This document shows positions 58,781 through 64,000 of a stretch of 64,000 nucleotides of DNA, one piece after another. Position numbers and translations under genes: made by a program. Numbering within the stretch: the first letter of the stretch is position 1; every line of letters starts with the position of its first letter. Location: contig JAQFWX010000006.1 in NCBI GenBank assembly GCA_027605045.1, positions 620,001 to 684,000 of the forward strand, given 5' to 3'. Source of the DNA: Phallus indusiatus. Lineage: Eukaryota; Basidiomycota; Agaricomycetes; Phallales; Phallaceae. Below the pieces are notes generated by a model. That model did not search any database and was not told the origin of the DNA. It saw only the letters and a program-made list of their open reading frames with translations.

Positions 58781-61700
58781 CCTTTGCCCAAACACCGCCC
58801 GAGGCTCATCACGGCCATCGTGTCCACTGTCCTCAGGCTGACACTTCCACAAACGTAGAGGTAAGTCAAACGCTTGTTTTCTGCCCGGTTTTGATATTAT
58901 ACTGATGTTTGCATTAGATCTCAACATTAACACGTACCGACCCAGATTGGAGCAATCAAGAATCAAGATGTATTAATTCTCGCGATCATACGCAAAACTG
59001 CAAATGGCAGTTGCTTTTTGGCTTAACATGTTATAGGTTTGTGCATTACTTCCCTATATTCCTCTGTCTCTCAACCTCCTATTTAACTTGTTATTGATGA
59101 AAAGGTATTTTGTGGTTTTACTGAAGCCTCGTCAAACATTCTTCCAATAAATCTGTGAATTTGACAATTTATATGGTGGTGGTTGGTTTCTCACTTCGTG
59201 TTTTTCATTCTTATAGACGTGGCGCTGTAACGGAGAATATACGTAATATTTGGTTTTCGAAGCTACAAGAACGACAAAACTACGAGGAAAGCGACTTTCA
59301 ATGGAAAATCTACCCTAGCTAGCATTAGAATTGTGAGAACACACCCTTGTTGAACCTCAAAGTAGAACCTACTATCACTAACAGCAGAATATCCATAAGT
59401 GCCGGAATAGCACAAGCGTCATGGCGGCGGGACGAACAACTCGTCCGACAGCAGTTCGTAGAAACCCGTTACTGTCGCTCAAGCACTCGAACTGTGTTCA
59501 GTCTCTTCGCTCAGATTCATATCTACAACAGTCCCATACGATGCGTTCTTTTCCTTCTCCTTTGATATACCGTCAGCTTGCAGCGAACTCAACAAATAGA
59601 TTCTGGCTCAGCCTCTTGATGGGAGCGCAACAGGAGTGGTCAGAGATCGAGGAGGAACCAATTTGTAGAGTGTGTCGGGAAAATAGATAAAATTGAATAG
59701 AATGAGGATATGTAGTAAAAGATGTTTGAGTAGAGAGGAATTTTTATAAGTTTGAGCGTGCACAGTAAATGGAAGAAAACTTGGATAATATTTCGCGAGC
59801 TATAGGCCGGTTTATATATATATATTGTTTGTTTCGAAGACTGAGACAAATATTGGATTCTGAACATGCGGAATAAATGTGAAAAGGTGAAAATAAAGCA
59901 AGACAAAAACAAGAAACAAAGAGAAAGAGCTGGAGAACGTCATCACCGAAAGAAATGAAGCTGTAGCACAAAAAAAATGAAAAAACGCGTCTGACGAAGA
60001 CCAACTGCATGTTTCGAAAAGGCGGGACCTGTTATTAATGCTCTTCTGTAACTGGTTCGCGATTATACGAATTTCCTTTGTTTTTGAACAAAAGACGACG
60101 CGTGTACCGTTCACGTCGGGCGACGCGACTCCTTCGTTCTCTGCACATTAAGCGCTGATTTCGCCGTAGACCGTTTCCGTCGCCAACACTCTACCTTAAT
60201 TCAACTTCTTCTCCGTAACGGGACAATTCTGCAGTAGCTGGGGCAGCATCGTCCTTTAGGGATGGGAGGTTCAGGACCAGCGGCAAGGAATGAACTCGGT
60301 CACCACGGTTCGGGTTCACCCTGATTAACGATACTTATGATAGTCCGTGCAACAACCGTAGGGACTACTTTCTCAGCCACCGGACCGGCGCAGACTGTGC
60401 TAAGCTCAGCGGAGCACCCAGTTTCCTATTCAAAACGACACGATCACCGCGCGCAGTGTGCCCTCTCAAACATGCACCCACAGAGTGTTGCGAGTTTTAA
60501 AAATCCCGCTGCCATAACGAGACACAGCCCATCCTTGTCAAGGCCGGCACCTCTGAAGCGTATAAGGCCCTCGTTTTCATTGTATTCGAAGGTCACTTTG
60601 AGCCTGATTAATGTAGCCGTCTGGGTTTGGGCGAACGCGATGACCATAACCCATCCAGGCACTGAGGAAGAGGGCAGTGCTTACATTAATTACCTCAAAG
60701 ATTGGACAGAAGCGAGGTGAATCAACAAGTCATTTCGAAGTCTCCGTTACCGCAAAGTTGGTCAAAGACGAGCGCCAGTCTGTGGACTGTAACTGGTAGA
60801 CAACCTTAATCCCTCCAGATGTCTCTTACACCATCTTCCGACGACATGACATTCTTCTCTTTATTTCATGCGGATTATCGATGTCATTTATGGAATGCTA
60901 TTATTTTACGTTTAGTCCTGTGCGATGTGCCGTATGACGGTACAGGGCCTGGGGCCAGGTGCACTGCAAGCGTGGATTCTGCAGAACACGAGGTTCGTCC
61001 AAGACGAGGTAGGTATAACCGCTGTTTGTTTGCTTGTTATATTGAGACATAGACCTTATAGGATCATTTGAATATTACGAAGACACCGATTAGTCACAAT
61101 TCGTATGAAAGTTATCGGGCGAGACATCGCAGAGCGAAGGAGAGGACTACAGCATTACATCGAGACTTTAGTCCAGAAAGTGGCGCTATACAGGTTGATT
61201 TCTAACCATTATGGACAATGGGGGGAATAGCGAGGACGATGATAAAATGTCGGGACACAAAGTTTGGGATATTATCGTCGCTGTAGAGGTAACCTTCTTC
61301 CTTTTCATCTCTTGAGCTGCAGTTCAATCATCTAACCATCTCATAGACCATTGTAAAAGCGTTGATTCTTGTGTCATTCCGCGATAAAGTTTGTTTGCTT
61401 ATTGATGGGTGGATAGTCTTAGCGTATGCCTATTGTAAGTACCCGTGTGCTAAAAAAAAAACGAACCATAGAACCAAATTGATGCCTTTTCTGCCTTCTG
61501 CCTTCAGGGTCCGGATGGAATGCTGGATAATTCGCGGCTACGTGTACAGTGGTGTCAATGTTGGAAGAAGGCATTAGAGGGAACGACGGATTGGGATTGG
61601 AGATTGTCGGACAAAGAGCTTAAGATGTCTCGGCCGTCTGATGTTAGACAGTTCGCTTCAGCTTCAAGACTAAGCTGTGGGGTCCTTTTTCGATTGTTTC

Positions 61701-64000
61701 GCGGATATGGTGACAATCGCTTCTTCCTCGATGAACGAGTTAGACAACGAACGAAGATATGATATGCGGGTCCTTTTATGTGACGTTCGGGCACATAACA
61801 TTCATTCCACACGTCGTACGGTGAACGTGGATAGATATACAAAACACATTTTCATCATTGCTTTCGGTACTACGTCCTTCACCGTCGAGTTTTTGCAAAG
61901 GAGCTTTGGGTGATTGTATATTCACACGATTATGCGCTATTCTCTGGCCTAAACCGGTTTAGTCTTAACTTTGTCTTGATGGTGGCTTCCAAAGCCTTTT
62001 ATTTTGATCTGAACGCTAGGCTTGATTACTCTCTTCCTCCACCCTGCTCTTCCTACACCCGTCCTCCGCGGATGTGTACTCTACCATTATGCGTCGTCTC
62101 GTCGTCTCCTTTGCTCAAGAATCCCTCAGTTTGTCTTATACATGTCAATTACTTCTTGTATAGCACGACCGTGTAGATATATACTCGTTTTTCGATCTGC
62201 ACACACTACTACATCAACAACACTGTCTCTTAATGTTCCTTAAACAAGTTCAAGTGAACCTTCCGATCCTAAAACTATGGATTAGTGAAACATTGAGGAG
62301 ACGAAATCACAATAGGGTCCCTGTATGTGACTTACACGGCTGACTTTGGTGAAAACATTCACGTCGATCCGCATGTAAGGACCCGCTAGATAAGCACGCG
62401 ACCCGGCGTCGACGCACACTGTGGCGTGACTTAAATAGATCAATATGACACCTTCAAGCGGTTTGGCTGAAATGTTTGTGATGGGCGGACTGGTAATCAC
62501 AATGTATTTAAACTCACCATTAGCCTGGTAGATCTCATGCCAGTTATCTGGAGGTCGTCTTAAGCCTCTCCCGAGCAGTGGAAGACAACGAACACGTCGA
62601 GTATAAGCATCCACAATATTCGCGCATTAGCACCAAAATAACGTCAAGATCAGGAGCGTTGCTTCTTTCATTGAAATTGTGATATAGGCCAGGAACAGAT
62701 CTGGATTGTCTACTCCGTACGCGGATGCGCATTACGCCCTCAACCAACTTTAGATGGTTTGTAACTTACGGTTCTTCAGTTCCATCTTTGTGAGCATTGA
62801 GGTAGTGTAGGCTTTAGCTTCTTCAATAGTCCAAGCTATGCCCACCGATGGCGGCACACTGAAAATCCGTCAATGCGTACATTACAAGCGGGGAAGAAGT
62901 ACCGTCCCCACCAAGTACCGTTCAAGAGCCTTTCATACATCAACGCACATAATGTCCTCAACTAGAGCCTACGTTCTATGACTTAAAATTCATCTAGAGG
63001 ATGATGATAATTTGCAAGCGCATTCGCGGCCTAAGGGTTGACTTCGATAAGAGAATAGAACTGAGACGATGAGAGGGAGAGAAACGCGCAGGTTACAGGC
63101 CTGACGTTTCTACCAGATCCGTCAATGGTGAGACGCCTGCTTTCCTTTATATAGTTGCGTTAAATAGACGGAACCATGCTGATAACACGGTCAGAATAGC
63201 CACATACATAAGGCAGGGATGGAATTGGGGCTGGGTTCTAATAGTCTTCTTCTTCGGGTAATATGCACCGTTTGTGGACATTCAGCAAGAAAAGACGAGC
63301 AGATAGCGGCACGGAGTTAATGACCATCGCGACCGCGGACTTGGCCGATGCTCTGAGAGTACAATCTATGTACCTTGTCTGGACAAAGCATAGCTATCCA
63401 TTGGCAAACCAAATGCAAGCTGAAGCAATTGAAACGCGAATATACTTTCTTCTGTGCAAGATCATTCAAGGGTCTATAGAGAAGGAGAAAAACACGATAA
63501 ACCATTGCGCTCAAGTGTCCAGAATCGGTGGCGGAAAAAGTGTTTGCGACATCCTTTTCTGGCGTATCTGGCGATAAAATTTCCAATCTGGTACGACTCT
63601 GTACGACGGCTGGTGAGACAGAAGATCTTTTCCTTGGAATAAGAATAGCGAAGACTAGACTGGGTTGAAAGACATTGACCAGAATAGCCCCCAATGTTCG
63701 GATCGTAGCTAGACTGTGCCAGTGCATATCGAAAGCAGATAAGGGATGCTGCTGGAGAGTCCGGTTTCCGAATCAGCTGGAACTTATCATCGAGCGGTAC
63801 TAGTGGGGGTCCAGGGTGACTGCAAGTTGAGAGTGCTGGAGAGGGGTTCGATAATTTAGCGCACGATACAAAAAAACCGCTAGATAAGTAAATTGTTGAA
63901 ATCTCCACAGGCCAGCATGCTGCGCGGTGCCCTGCCCCTGGACCCGGAAACAACCCATCATAATCCAGTGAAACTGGACCCTTCCTATTGTCCCACCTGA
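58781..64000. repeat. Low-copy degenerate repeat, copy III (at least 5.2 kb, runs off the window)
   Basis: The longest copy. It follows copy I from the block at about 58830 to the last bases of the window (CCTTCCTATTGTCCCACCTGA, compare 20226), with an insertion of about 500 bp (59640-60160) that is AT-rich and absent from copy I. No ORF is conserved intact with the other copies. The end of the homologous unit may lie beyond 64000. Confidence 0.78.

Overview
The window reads as nuclear DNA of a filamentous basidiomycete, most likely an Agaricomycete. The evidence is short spliceosomal introns of about 36-65 bp with GTRNGT donors and YAG acceptors, large NACHT-WD40 STAND genes of the type expanded in mushroom-forming fungi, a Ty3/gypsy chromovirus, and a WRKY-GCM1/MULE-type transposase fused to further domains. 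I cannot name the genus. There is no sign of bacterial or organellar DNA.

Left third (1-15.9 kb) is a transposon nest. Positions 1-2669 (+) hold the C-terminal half of a multidomain transposon protein: the histidine-box side of a USP-like cysteine peptidase, a PHD finger, and a module recalled from similar fungal proteins. A 1,037-bp solo LTR with a clean 5-bp target duplication interrupts it. Positions 2670-11766 (+) are a full-length 9.1-kb Ty3/gypsy chromovirus with 264-bp LTRs that look identical by eye. It has Gag, protease, RT, RNase H, integrase and chromodomain, plus an extra roughly 600-aa ORF after pol. Positions 11767-14585 (-) hold the N-terminal half of the same transposon protein family (Pro-rich N-terminus, GCM-type zinc finger, DDE core, cysteine box), cut off at the LTR. 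Both halves point into the retroelement and the element has no target duplication, so this is a junction of two loci (recombination or misassembly), not a simple insertion. Three blocks of a 30-bp tandem repeat lie just upstream of the transposase.

The remainder (15.9-64 kb) is a tandemly duplicated immune-receptor-like locus. Three paralogous NLR genes (22537-27997, 33660-39644, 51614-57617) all lie on the minus strand with the same intron-exon layout. I rebuilt the exons by hand, and each coding sum is a multiple of three with no internal stop (about 1656, 1799 and 1805 aa). The layout is C2-like domain, Goodbye-like helical domain, NACHT ATPase, about 12-14 WD repeats, and a conserved C-terminal segment on its own exon. 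The two more similar genes, NLR2 and NLR3, carry an extra 5' exon pair with a basic nuclear-localisation-like motif. An F-box gene (49224-50809, +) sits between NLR2 and NLR3. Degenerate multi-kilobase copies of one low-copy repeat family separate the genes (15.85-20.24, 30.1-33.35, 40.48-43.5, 45.5-47.3 and 58.8-64 kb). A 669-bp terminal-inverted-repeat element with a 9-bp target duplication lies at 44819-45487.

The likely biology is a birth-and-death NLR cluster whose duplications carried their noncoding flanks, next to a repeat-rich breakpoint region. All family assignments are from recognition of motifs; no database search was run.
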